Shown piece by piece: positions 1-8,583 of a DNA stretch of 64,000 nucleotides (position 1 is the first letter of the stretch; each line of letters opens with the position of its first letter). The DNA is from Candidatus Skiveiella danica. Lineage in GTDB: Bacteria > Pseudomonadota > Gammaproteobacteria > Burkholderiales > Burkholderiaceae_C. The stretch is from the NCBI GenBank assembly GCA_016721925.1, contig JADKHE010000014.1, positions 62,001 to 126,000 of the forward strand, read 5' to 3'. The notes under the pieces were generated by a model that was given only the letters and a program-made list of their open reading frames with translations, was not told the DNA's origin and did no database searches. Made by a program: the position numbers and the translations under genes.

Positions 1-503
<503 letters not shown>

Positions 504-517
504 GAGGGCTCCTAAAG

Positions 518-629
518 GGTTGAGGACAGAGCAAGGTTCACTGCGTGCAACGCTGGGTCTGTCCCGCAATTTAAATGGTTGAGGACAGAGCAAAGTTCAC
601 TATGTGTAACTCTTGGTCTGTCCCGCAAG
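518..629. repeat. two tandem ~53 bp repeats with GGACAGA/TCTGTCC ends
   Basis: Two near-identical units (about 518-570 and 577-629, period 59) fill the gap between the moxR start and the protease stop. Each unit begins GGTTGAGGACAGAGCAA and ends GGTCTGTCCCGCAA, so each carries inverted GGACAGA/TCTGTCC ends around about 27 bases that have diverged between copies. No open reading frame is supported here. The inverted ends suggest a REP-like or RAYT-associated repeat, but no transposase is in the window. Confidence 0.75.
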
Positions 630-632
630 GTT

Positions 633-1556
633 TCAGAAAGGGTGCAGGCCGACGGCGGCCGCGGCGTTTTCGATCGGCACGGCAAAGGCAATGCCCAGGA
701 ATGTGCGTGCCGGGGTCGGATTCAGGATGGCGGTGACGATGCCGACTACCTCGCCGTCCATGGTGACCAGCGGCCCGCCCGAGTTGCCCGGGTTGGCCGC
801 GGCGTCGAACTGGATCAGGTTGGTGAGTTTCTGCTTGCCCTCGGGCGAACGGAACACGCGCTTGAGCCCCGAGATCACGCCGGCGGAATACGACGGGCCA
901 ATGCCGAACGGAAAGCCCACCGCCACCACCTGGTCGCCGGGGAGCAGATCGTGGGTGGAGCGCATCGTGGCGGGGATCAGGTCGTCGGGGATCTTGTGTG
1001 CCTGCAGCACCGCCAGGTCATTTTCCGGCTGAGCGCCGGTGATGGAGGCAGTGGCTTCCAGCCCGTCGGCGAACAGCACCTTGATGGTGTCGGCGGCCTG
1101 CACCACGTGCAGGTTGGTCAGGATCACGCCCTTGTCGACGATCACCACGCCGGTGCCCACGCCGTGCTCGATGTCCTCTTCGCCCTTCTTGCCGGCGCGG
1201 TAGCCCGTCACGCGCACCACGGACGGTCGGATCACCTCGGCGGCACGCGCGGCGGGCGAGGGCAGGGGTGTCTTCTCCAGGGTGCTGAGCACGGCGGCGT
1301 CGATGTCCTCCTGCGTCAGCGCCCGCGCGCCGGGGCGCAGTGCCTGGGCCAGGGTGAACAGCAGCAGGAAGGTCAGCACGCCGATGGCGATCCACAGGCC
1401 GCGCGGACTACTGAGGAAGGCCGCGGCGCGCTGCCACCGGGCGCGGGCGGTCGTGTCGGGCACGGGCACGGCCCGGGCTTCGGCATCGCTGGCGGACGAA
1501 GGCGAGGTCGGACCCGGGCGGGGTGCCGATCGGCTGTAGAGCGCTGTTTTTCGCAT
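633..1556 (-). CDS. membrane-anchored trypsin-like (S1C) serine protease
   Basis: This is a 307-residue DegP/HtrA-like protease without a PDZ domain. One membrane segment spans about residues 54-73, followed by a periplasmic protease domain. The triad is His150 (in LTNLHVV), Asp180 (in ENDLAVL) and Ser259 (in GNSGGPL). A GTG 36 bases upstream (1592) is also open, but the ATG at 1556 is the more usual start. It is divergent from tatD with an 83 bp gap. Such anchored proteases degrade or process envelope proteins; no substrate can be inferred from its position. Confidence 0.88.
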   Translation of the reverse strand: MRKTALYSRSAPRPGPTSPSSASDAEARAVPVPDTTARARWQRAAAFLSSPRGLWIAIGVLTFLLLFTLAQALRPGARALTQEDIDAAVLSTLEKTPLPSPAARAAEVIRPSVVRVTGYRAGKKGEEDIEHGVGTGVVIVDKGVILTNLHVVQAADTIKVLFADGLEATASITGAQPENDLAVLQAHKIPDDLIPATMRSTHDLLPGDQVVAVGFPFGIGPSYSAGVISGLKRVFRSPEGKQKLTNLIQFDAAANPGNSGGPLVTMDGEVVGIVTAILNPTPARTFLGIAFAVPIENAAAAVGLHPF

Positions 1557-1639
1557 CGGTGGACCTGCCCGCGTGAACGATGGAGCCGCCACGTTAGCAC
1601 GGTTGCCGCCTTCGTGCAGGCTTCGGGCATCATCGCGCC

Positions 1640-2485
1640 ATGACCGTCTGGATCGACACGCACTGCCACCTCGACGCGCCTGAATTTGGGACAGACGCCG
1701 CGGAGGTGCGGGCGCGTGCGACTGCCGTCGGAGTGGCGCAATGCGTGATCCCGGCCGTGGAAGTCGCGAACTTCGACACCGTGCGCACGCTGGCGCACCG
1801 CTTCGGCGACGCCTACGCGCTGGGCATTCACCCGCTGTACGTGGCGCGCGCCCAGGAGGCCGACCTTGCCACGCTGGACGTCGCGCTGGAGCGCCACCGG
1901 GACGACCCGCGCCTTGTGGCCGTGGGGGAGATCGGGCTGGACTATTTCGTGCCTGAACTCAAGCTCAGCCCGCTGAAGGAGCGGCAGGAGCATTTCTACC
2001 GCGAGCAGCTCAAGCTGGCGCGCCGCCATGGCCTGCCGGTGATCCTGCATGTTCGCCGCTCGGCCGATGCGTTGCTGCGGGCGCTGCGCGAGCTGGCGCC
2101 CCTGCAAGGCTGGCGCGGCATCGCCCACGCTTTCAATGGCAGCCAGCAGCAGGCGCAGGCTTTCATCGATCTGGGGTTCAAGCTGGGCTTCGGCGGCGCG
2201 GTGACCTACGAGCGGGCGCTGCAGCTGCGCCGGCTGGCGGCCGAACTGCCGCTGTCGGCGCTGGTGCTGGAGACCGACGCGCCCGACATCCCGCCGCACT
2301 GGCTCTACGTGACCGCCGAACAGCGTGCCGCCGGGCAGGCACGCCAGCCCAACGAACCCGCCGAGTTGCCGAGGATCGGCGCGGTGGTGGCGGGCTTGAG
2401 GGGGATTTCCGTGGAAGAGCTGGCGCTTGCGACCGTGCGCAATGCGGGGGAGGCGTTGCCGGGGGTGATGGAAGGGATTTTTTGA
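1640..2485 (+). CDS. tatD: TatD-family metal-dependent DNase
   Basis: This 281-residue TIM-barrel hydrolase has the TatD metal-binding signature DTHCHLD at residues 6-12, the VGEIGLD block near residue 100, LHVRRS near 135 and the C-terminal ETDAP. TatD proteins are 3'-5' exonucleases or deoxyribonucleases using two divalent metals. It is a single-gene unit; its stop is followed almost at once by the palindromic repeat region. Which of the several TatD paralogues of betaproteobacteria it is cannot be told from the sequence alone. Confidence 0.92.
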   Translation: MTVWIDTHCHLDAPEFGTDAAEVRARATAVGVAQCVIPAVEVANFDTVRTLAHRFGDAYALGIHPLYVARAQEADLATLDVALERHRDDPRLVAVGEIGLDYFVPELKLSPLKERQEHFYREQLKLARRHGLPVILHVRRSADALLRALRELAPLQGWRGIAHAFNGSQQQAQAFIDLGFKLGFGGAVTYERALQLRRLAAELPLSALVLETDAPDIPPHWLYVTAEQRAAGQARQPNEPAELPRIGAVVAGLRGISVEELALATVRNAGEALPGVMEGIF

Positions 2486-2498
2486 GTTTTTTTGTGCT

Positions 2499-2532
2499 AT
2501 CCCGGCGTGGGATGGTCAGTTTTAGCTATTGA
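2499..2532 (+). repeat. short dispersed repeat (TCCCAGCG...GCTAT family), copy 1
   Basis: Reads ATCCCGGCGTGGGATGGTC, then 7 bases, then GCTATTGA. It begins 13 bases after the tatD stop and forms the outer edge of the left arm of the large palindrome. Confidence 0.7.
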
Positions 2533-3125
2533 TTTGTGAGTTTTCATGGGGTGGCTGGCCGGGTCTCGGCCCGGCGGCCGACTCACTTTCTCTTGCTTCG
2601 CCAAGAGAAAGTAAGCAAAGAGAAGGCGAGCCGGGCGTCCGGTCCCCTGCGCTGCGCTTCGGGGTGCCTTGCGCTGCTCGAAACCGGCGGGAGGCTCAGA
2701 AACTCGGGCCTGCGGCCCTCAGACATCTGAGCCTCTTGATCCGCCGGCCTCTGCGCTGCTCAGCCCGGCCGCAACGGCGGGGAGCGGGAACCTCCGCTTC
2801 ACGCGACGCTCGCGCGATGGTGTCCGTCATTCGTTCGAAGCCTGTACTTCCGTCAGAGGGGTTGAAAGCCCCCCGGTTCCCTTGCCGTCATGCGTCGGCG
2901 AGTAGCACAGGCCCAGGCGGGAAAAGGTGCGCAGATGTCTGAGCCCGAAGGGCGAGTTTCTGCGCGCCCCGCCTGGGCCGAGCAACGCAGCGTGCCCGCA
3001 GCGCAGCGAAGGGACGACGCATCCGGCTCGCCTTTCTTTGCCTACTTTCTTTGGCGAAGCAAAGAAAGTAGGGGCGCCGCCGGGCGCACATCCCGGCCAG
3101 CAGCCAAAAGAAGACTCACAAACCC

Positions 3126-3157
3126 ATAGCACCAACCGACCATCCCACGCTGGGATA
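3126..3157 (-). repeat. short dispersed repeat, copy 2
   Basis: Inverted relative to copy 1: ATAGC, spacer, GACCATCCCACGCTGGGAT on the plus strand. It forms the outer edge of the right arm of the large palindrome, 30 bases before the glycosylase start. Confidence 0.7.
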
Positions 3158-3186
3158 ATCCAAAAATCACCCAAATTCTCACCCGC

Positions 3187-3720
3187 ATGCCCCTTTCCCC
3201 CACCCCCTCAGCCCCCGCCCAGCGCCTGACCGGCCTGCCGCCGGTCGTGTCGGACGCGACGGTGCTGCTGGTCCTGGGCAGCTTTCCCGGCGCCGCCTCG
3301 CTGGCCGCGCAGCAGTACTACGGGCACCCGCAGAACCACTTCTGGCGCATTCTGGATGCCATTTGGCCATCTTCCCATCGCCAGATGGTCACTGACAGCT
3401 ATGAAAACAGGATCGCCTGGCTGCTGGACCATGGCCTGGGCCTATGGGACGTGTATGCCAGCTGCGAGCGCCAGGGCAGCCTGGACACCGCCATCCGAAA
3501 CGCCGAGGTCAATGATTTCGCGGCGCTGGCTGCGCGCTGCCCGGCGCTGCGCGGCATCGCACACAATGGCGGGGAGAGCTACAAGCATGCGCGGCACACG
3601 GCCACCCTCGGTGTGGCGGTGCACCGGCTGCCGTCGACCAGCCCGGCCAATGCCTCCTGGAGCTTCGAGCGCAAGCTCGCCGCGTGGCGCAGCGTGTGTG
3701 AACAACATGGTTTGATCTGA
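3187..3720 (+). CDS. DNA-deoxyinosine (hypoxanthine-type) glycosylase, UDG superfamily
   Basis: This 177-residue protein has the GSFPG motif near residue 34 and YYGHPQNHFW at about 46-55, typical of the family 6 uracil-DNA-glycosylase-like enzymes (DNA-deoxyinosine glycosylases) that remove hypoxanthine from DNA. GLWDVYASCER near residue 85 and the C-terminal LPSTSPAN block are also conserved. Residues 62-74, between two conserved blocks, are encoded by an in-frame copy of the short dispersed repeat, apparently tolerated in a variable loop. It is followed 22 bases later by the methyltransferase-fold gene. Confidence 0.85.
   Translation: MPLSPTPSAPAQRLTGLPPVVSDATVLLVLGSFPGAASLAAQQYYGHPQNHFWRILDAIWPSSHRQMVTDSYENRIAWLLDHGLGLWDVYASCERQGSLDTAIRNAEVNDFAALAARCPALRGIAHNGGESYKHARHTATLGVAVHRLPSTSPANASWSFERKLAAWRSVCEQHGLI
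3371..3407 (+). repeat. short dispersed repeat, copy 3 (in frame inside glycosylase)
   Basis: CTTCCCATCGCCAGATGGTC, then ACTGACA, then GCTATGAAAA. It lies wholly within the reading frame and encodes about residues 63-74 of the DNA glycosylase. Confidence 0.7.
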
Positions 3721-3742
3721 GAGCAAGCGAGACCCACCCCTT

Positions 3743-4513
3743 ATGGCACGCAGGAAAGCCGGCATCGGCGAGGAACTCCCGGAGGTCAACTTCTCCGACT
3801 ACAACGGCGTGCGCTGTCTGCATCTCGGCACCGAGTGGGTGCAGGGATCGATGAAGCTGGACGATCCGTACGAGATCGAGCTCGAATACGTGCAGCGCAT
3901 GATGGCCTGGCTGCTGTTCGTCGAGCCCACCCAGGTGGCGACGCGCCATGCGATGCAGCTGGGGCTGGGCGCGGGCGCGCTCACCAAGTTCTGCCGGCGC
4001 CAGCTGCGCATGAAGACCACCGTGATCGAACTCAATCCGCAGGTACTCGTGGCCTGCCGGGGATGGTTCAAACTGCCGCCCGATGACGCCAGGCTGCAGG
4101 TGGTGATCGCCGACGCAGCGGTCGAGATCCAGCGCCCTGAATGGCAGGGCACGGTCGATGCGTTGCAGGTGGACCTGTACGACCATGAGGCCGCCGCGCC
4201 GGTGCTGGACGACGAAGCCTTCTATGCGCAGTGCCGTGCCCTGCTGACCGACGAGGGCTGCATGACCGTCAACCTGTTCGGCCGCGCCTCCAGCTACGAG
4301 CGCAGCCTGGACAAGATTGCGGCGGCCTTCGGCGAGGAGGCCGTCTGGGCCTTCAAGCCCACCCGCGAGGGCAATACCGTGGTGCTGGCGCAGCGCACAC
4401 CCACCCGCCCCTCGCGAGAGGCCCTTGCCGCGCGGGCCGAAACCATCCAGACTCGCTGGAACCTGCCCGCCACCAAGTGGTTGCGGGTGTTCAAACCCTG
4501 CAGGAAACCATGA
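3743..4513 (+). CDS. spermidine synthase-like methyltransferase-fold protein
   Basis: This 256-residue protein resembles the spermidine synthase (SpeE) superfamily: LGLGAGALTKF is the nucleotide-binding glycine loop, VIELNP the following acidic strand, and DALQVDLYD a catalytic-region block. It lacks a clear N-terminal SpeE domain and may not make polyamines; many such proteins are annotated only by fold. Its stop overlaps the start of the ATPase gene by four bases (ATGA), so the two are probably translationally coupled. Confidence 0.78.
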   Translation: MARRKAGIGEELPEVNFSDYNGVRCLHLGTEWVQGSMKLDDPYEIELEYVQRMMAWLLFVEPTQVATRHAMQLGLGAGALTKFCRRQLRMKTTVIELNPQVLVACRGWFKLPPDDARLQVVIADAAVEIQRPEWQGTVDALQVDLYDHEAAAPVLDDEAFYAQCRALLTDEGCMTVNLFGRASSYERSLDKIAAAFGEEAVWAFKPTREGNTVVLAQRTPTRPSREALAARAETIQTRWNLPATKWLRVFKPCRKP

Positions 4514-6300
4514 ACACGGTCATGCCGCACACACCCATTGCCGCCACCGCCCACCAGGGCCCCATCGACTGGCGCCGGCTGGTCGACTGGGCCCGGGAAG
4601 ACGGCCTGATCACGGCTGACGAGGCCAGGCGGACCGTGGACCGGTGCGCCAAGGCCGAGAGCGTGCAGCACCCGCTGGTTCGCCTGGCCAGTGTGTCGAT
4701 GCGCCGCGCCAGCGACGACCGTCCCTTGGACATCGAGTCGCTGACGCAGTGGCTCGCCAGTCGCACGGGACTGGAGTACCTGCGCATCGATCCGCTGAAG
4801 GTCGATGTGGGCAAGGTGTCTGAGACCATGAGCGCGGCCTATGCCGAGCGGCACCGCGTGCTGCCGGTTCAGGTGACGCCGACCGAGGTGGTGGTGGCCA
4901 CCGCCGAGCCCTTCCTGACCGACTGGGTGGCCGAGGTGGAGCGGCAGTCGCGCCGCACGGTGCGCCGGGTGCTGGCCAGCCCCGGCGAGATCCAGCGCTA
5001 CACGGTGGAGTTCTTTGCGCTGGCCAAGTCGGTGCGCGCGGCGCAGAAGGCCGGCGGCAACGCGGGTGGCGCCAGTTTTGAGCAGCTGGTGGAGCTGGGC
5101 CGCAGCAACAAGCAGCTCGATGCCAACGACCAGGGCGTGGTGCAGGTGGTGGACTGGCTCTGGCAGTACGCCTTTGACCAGCGTGCCAGCGACATCCATC
5201 TGGAGCCCCGGCGCGAGCAAGGCACGATCCGGTTTCGCATCGACGGGGTGCTGCACCCGGTCTACCAGATGCCGATCGGCGTGCTCAACGCGATGACCGC
5301 GCGCATCAAGCTGCTCGGTCGCATGGACGTGATCGAGAAGCGCCGCCCGCAGGACGGCCGCATCAAGACCCGCAACACGCGCGGCGACGAGATCGAGATG
5401 CGCCTGTCCACGCTGCCAACGGCCTTCGGCGAGAAGATGGTGATGCGCATCTTCGACCCGGACACCACCGTCAAGGATCTGGACGCGCTGGGCTTCAGCG
5501 CCCACGATGCCGAGCGCTGGGAGGCGCTGGTCAAGCGGCCGCACGGCATCGTGCTGGTGACCGGCCCCACCGGCTCCGGCAAGACCACCACGCTGTATTC
5601 GACCTTGCGCCGCCTGGCCACCGATGCGGTGAACGTGAGCACGGTGGAGGACCCGATCGAGATGATCGAGCCGGCCTTCAACCAGACCCAGGTCCAGCCG
5701 CAGCTGGATTTCGGCTTCACCGAAGGCCTTCGCGCGCTGATGCGCCAGGACCCGGACATCATCATGGTCGGCGAAATCCGCGACCTCAAGACCGCCGAGA
5801 TGGCGGTCCAGGCGGCGCTGACCGGGCACATGGTGTTCAGCACCCTGCACACCAACGACGCGCCCAGCGCGATCACGCGCGCCATGGAACTCGGCGTGCC
5901 GCCCTACCTGATCAACGCCACGGTGCTGGGCGTGCTGGCCCAGCGCCTGGTGCGCACCCTGTGCCCGCAGTGCAAGGCGAAGGACGAAAGCGCCACCCGC
6001 GCCGATCTGGAAGCCGTGGTCAAGCCATGGAAGATCAATGGCGGCTACCGGCCCTACAAGGCGGTGGGCTGCGTGGACTGCCGCATGACCGGTTTCATGG
6101 GCCGCATGGGCCTGTACGAGCTGTTGACCGTGTCCGAGGCCTTCAAGGACCGGGTCAACCAGCAGCCCAGCATCGATGCCCTGCGCCGCCAGGCGGTGGC
6201 CGACGGCATGCGCCCGCTGCGCCTTGCAGGCGCCCTGCGTGTGGCCGAGGGGCTGACCACGCTGGACGAGGTCTTGTTGGCAACACCGCCTGTGGATTGA
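4510..6300 (+). CDS. PilB/GspE-type secretion or pilus ATPase (orphan)
   Basis: This 596-residue hexameric motor ATPase contains an N-terminal GspE/MshE-type domain (about residues 50-160), the Walker A motif GPTGSGKTTT at about 352, the Asp box near EDPIEM, Walker B MVGEIRD, the His box STLHTNDAPS and a zinc-binding pair CPQC (about 484) ... CVDC (about 521). These features are those of assembly ATPases of type IV pili or type II secretion. No gspF/pilC, pseudopilin or secretin gene is nearby; the only partner is the coupled methyltransferase-fold gene upstream. The start at 4510 gives the four-base overlap. Confidence 0.88.
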   Translation: MNTVMPHTPIAATAHQGPIDWRRLVDWAREDGLITADEARRTVDRCAKAESVQHPLVRLASVSMRRASDDRPLDIESLTQWLASRTGLEYLRIDPLKVDVGKVSETMSAAYAERHRVLPVQVTPTEVVVATAEPFLTDWVAEVERQSRRTVRRVLASPGEIQRYTVEFFALAKSVRAAQKAGGNAGGASFEQLVELGRSNKQLDANDQGVVQVVDWLWQYAFDQRASDIHLEPRREQGTIRFRIDGVLHPVYQMPIGVLNAMTARIKLLGRMDVIEKRRPQDGRIKTRNTRGDEIEMRLSTLPTAFGEKMVMRIFDPDTTVKDLDALGFSAHDAERWEALVKRPHGIVLVTGPTGSGKTTTLYSTLRRLATDAVNVSTVEDPIEMIEPAFNQTQVQPQLDFGFTEGLRALMRQDPDIIMVGEIRDLKTAEMAVQAALTGHMVFSTLHTNDAPSAITRAMELGVPPYLINATVLGVLAQRLVRTLCPQCKAKDESATRADLEAVVKPWKINGGYRPYKAVGCVDCRMTGFMGRMGLYELLTVSEAFKDRVNQQPSIDALRRQAVADGMRPLRLAGALRVAEGLTTLDEVLLATPPVD

Positions 6301-6441
6301 GGGTTCCATTGGTGTTAACCCTTTCCTGTCGTCGTTGTCAGGGGAGATTCATCCGGCTGCGTAGGTGAAATCCACATCTGCGGTGGTGGCATTTCCCCCC
6401 AGAATCGAGCCTTCGAAAAATCCATTTCGAGGAGTTCACTC

Positions 6442-6930
6442 GTGAAAATCAAGAGTCAGAAAGACTTCTTCTCCGGGCTGATGTTCAGCGCCGTCGGTGC
6501 TGCATTCGCCCTGGGGGCCACCACCTACACGGTGGGCAATGGCGCGCGCATGGGGCCGGGATACTTCCCGTTGGTGCTGGGCATCCTGCTGGCGATCCTG
6601 GGGGCCATCGTCATGTTCAAAGCCCTGGTTGTGGAAACCGATGGGGGAGACAAGATCGGAAAGTTTGCCTGGAAACCGCTGTTCTTTGTCATCGCGTCGA
6701 ACGTGCTGTTCGGCATCCTGCTGGGGGGGTTGCCGTCGCTCAAGATCCCGGCCATGGGACTGGTCGCCGCCATTTACGGGCTGACCGTGGTCGCCAGCCT
6801 GGCTGGTGAGCGGTTCAACCTCAAGGAGGTGCTGATTCTCGCGACCATCCTGTCGATCGGCAGTTACCTCGCCTTCATCGTGCTGCTCAAACTGCAGTTC
6901 CCGGTCTGGCCGACCTTCATCACGGGCTGA
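6442..6930 (+). CDS. tctB: tripartite tricarboxylate transporter, small membrane subunit TctB
   Basis: This 162-residue protein has about four hydrophobic segments and the glycine/tyrosine-rich GPGYFPLVLGILLA stretch typical of TctB. With TctA it forms the inner-membrane part of a tripartite tricarboxylate transporter, a secondary carrier that takes carboxylates from a periplasmic Bug receptor. The start is GTG at 6442 with a GAGGAG ribosome site upstream. tctA follows after 11 bases and a Bug receptor after that. Confidence 0.9.
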   Translation: MKIKSQKDFFSGLMFSAVGAAFALGATTYTVGNGARMGPGYFPLVLGILLAILGAIVMFKALVVETDGGDKIGKFAWKPLFFVIASNVLFGILLGGLPSLKIPAMGLVAAIYGLTVVASLAGERFNLKEVLILATILSIGSYLAFIVLLKLQFPVWPTFITG

Positions 6931-6941
6931 GGAGACTTCCC

Positions 6942-8453
6942 ATGGATCTGATCAACAATCTTTCGCTGGGCTTCGGCGTCGCCTTCACGGCCCAGAACCT
7001 GATCTACGCTTTCGTCGGCTGTCTGCTGGGCACGTTGATCGGCGTGCTGCCCGGCATCGGCCCGGTGGCGACCATCGCGATGCTGCTGCCTGCCACCTAC
7101 GCGCTGCCGCCAGTGGCCGCGCTGATCATGCTGGCCGGCATCTACTACGGCGCGCAATACGGGGGCTCGACCACCGCGATTCTGGTGAACCTGCCCGGCG
7201 AATCGTCCTCGGTGGTGACCGTGATCGACGGCTACCAGATGGCGCGCAAGGGGCGGGCAGGGCCAGCACTGGCGGCCGCCGGCCTCGGCTCCTTCTTTGC
7301 CGGCTGCGTGGGCACCTTGATCCTGGCGGCCTTTGCTGCGCCGCTGACCGAGGTGGCCTTCAAGTTCGGCCCGGCGGAGTATTTCTCGCTGATGATCCTG
7401 GGCCTGATCGGCGCCGTGGTGCTGGCTTCGGGCTCACTGCTGAAGGCGATTGCGATGATCGTGCTGGGCCTGCTGCTGGGCCTGGTGGGCACCGACGTGA
7501 ACTCGGGCGTCGCGCGCTTTTCCTTCGACATTCCGGAACTGACCGATGGCATCGGCTTCATCGTGATTGCGATGGGCGTCTTCGGCTATGGCGAGATCAT
7601 CCAGAACCTGTCGATCAAGGAAGAGCACCGCGAGGTGTTCACCGGCAAGGTGACGCACCTGTACCCCTCCGCGGAAGACTTCAAGCGCATGGTGCCGGCC
7701 GTGCTGCGCGGCACCACCATCGGCTCCCTGCTCGGCATCCTGCCGGGCGGCGGCGCGCTGCTGGCGGCGTTCGCGGCCTACACCATCGAGAAGAAGACCA
7801 AGCTCAAGCCGGGCGAAGTGCCGTTCGGCCAGGGCAACATCCGCGGCGTGGCGGCACCGGAATCTGCCAACAACGCCGGCTCGCAGACCTCGTTCATTCC
7901 CCTGCTGACGCTGGGCATTCCGCCCAATGCCGTGATGGCGCTCATGGTCGGCGCCATGACCATCCACAACATCCAGCCGGGCCCGCAGGTCATGACCAGC
8001 AACCCGGAACTGTTCTGGGGCCTGATCGCCTCGATGTGGATCGGCAACCTGATGCTGGTGATCCTGAACCTGCCGCTGATCGGCCTGTGGATCAAGCTGC
8101 TGACGGTGCCCTACCGCTGGTTGTTCCCGGCCATCGTGCTGTTCTGCGCCATCGGCGTGTACTCCACCAACAACAACACCTTCGACATCTGGATGGTGGC
8201 CATCTTTGGTGTGATCGGCTATCTGTTCATCAAGCTTGGCGCCGAGCCGGCACCGTTGCTGCTGGGCTTCATCCTGGGGCCGATGATGGAGGAGAACCTG
8301 CGCCGGGCGCTGCTGCTCTCGCGCGGCGACTGGAGCGTGTTTGTCACGCGGCCGCTGTCGGCGGGCCTGCTGGCCGCAGCCGCGCTGCTGCTGGTGATCG
8401 TGCTGATGCCGGCCATCAAGAACAAGCGCGAGGAGGCGTTCGTCGAGGATTGA
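6942..8453 (+). CDS. tctA: tripartite tricarboxylate transporter, large permease TctA
   Basis: This 503-residue, strongly hydrophobic protein has the expected TctA length. Conserved parts include the N-terminal GTLIGVLPGIGP, the YYGAQYGGSTTAIL block near residue 70 and the internal repeat GILPGGGALLAAF near residue 265, each half of the protein carrying a Gly/Pro-rich re-entrant motif. It forms the translocation channel with TctB. A strong hairpin terminator follows its stop, so the receptor gene downstream may have its own promoter or be reached by read-through. Confidence 0.94.
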   Translation: MDLINNLSLGFGVAFTAQNLIYAFVGCLLGTLIGVLPGIGPVATIAMLLPATYALPPVAALIMLAGIYYGAQYGGSTTAILVNLPGESSSVVTVIDGYQMARKGRAGPALAAAGLGSFFAGCVGTLILAAFAAPLTEVAFKFGPAEYFSLMILGLIGAVVLASGSLLKAIAMIVLGLLLGLVGTDVNSGVARFSFDIPELTDGIGFIVIAMGVFGYGEIIQNLSIKEEHREVFTGKVTHLYPSAEDFKRMVPAVLRGTTIGSLLGILPGGGALLAAFAAYTIEKKTKLKPGEVPFGQGNIRGVAAPESANNAGSQTSFIPLLTLGIPPNAVMALMVGAMTIHNIQPGPQVMTSNPELFWGLIASMWIGNLMLVILNLPLIGLWIKLLTVPYRWLFPAIVLFCAIGVYSTNNNTFDIWMVAIFGVIGYLFIKLGAEPAPLLLGFILGPMMEENLRRALLLSRGDWSVFVTRPLSAGLLAAAALLLVIVLMPAIKNKREEAFVED

Positions 8454-8472
8454 CGGGGTCCGCAGGCTGACG

Positions 8473-8503
8473 CAAACGGCGCCCGTGGGCGCCGTTTTGT
8501 TTG
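8473..8503 (+). terminator. Rho-independent terminator after tctA
   Basis: A stem AACGGCGCCC/GGGCGCCGTT with a two-base loop, followed by TTGTTT, lies 20 bases beyond the tctA stop. The perfect stem and T-rich tail make this a good intrinsic terminator. Confidence 0.8.
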
Positions 8504-8583
8504 AGCGGCGGCATTGCAGCATCTCATCGTCACGTGCCGCACAATGGTGGTTTGCAAAGCGCTTCGAAATCAGCAGGAATTCC

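Larger units (their letters stand above)
2495..3160. repeat. long imperfect inverted repeat (two ~275 bp arms)
   Basis: The 700 bp gap between tatD and the glycosylase gene holds one large palindrome and no credible gene. The left arm (about 2495-2770) and right arm (about 2890-3160) are inverted copies. Each contains, in order from its outer edge, a copy of the short dispersed repeat, TTTGTGAGT, GGCTGGCCGGG, the pair ACTTTCT/AGAAAGT around TTCGCCA, GGCGAGCCGG, CAGAAACTCG and CTCAGACATCTG. The spacer of about 120 bp is not clearly repeated. The few open frames inside are repeat-derived. The ACTTTCT...GCTTCGCCA motif belongs to a dispersed element common in this bacterial group. Confidence 0.85.

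Noticed and set aside
518..629. CRISPR-like array
   Set aside because: Only two units, directly adjacent with a 6 bp gap, no spacers of regular size and no cas genes in the window.
2529..3229. Several overlapping 60-140 codon open frames between tatD and the glycosylase gene
   Set aside because: They lie wholly in the palindromic repeat, lack ribosome sites and recognisable domains, and arise on both strands as expected for GC-rich repeats.
4294..6309. 671-codon open frame antisense to the PilB/GspE-like ATPase
   Set aside because: Same antisense artefact of high third-position GC. A similar long frame opposite ftsK (31511-33526) was rejected for the same reason.
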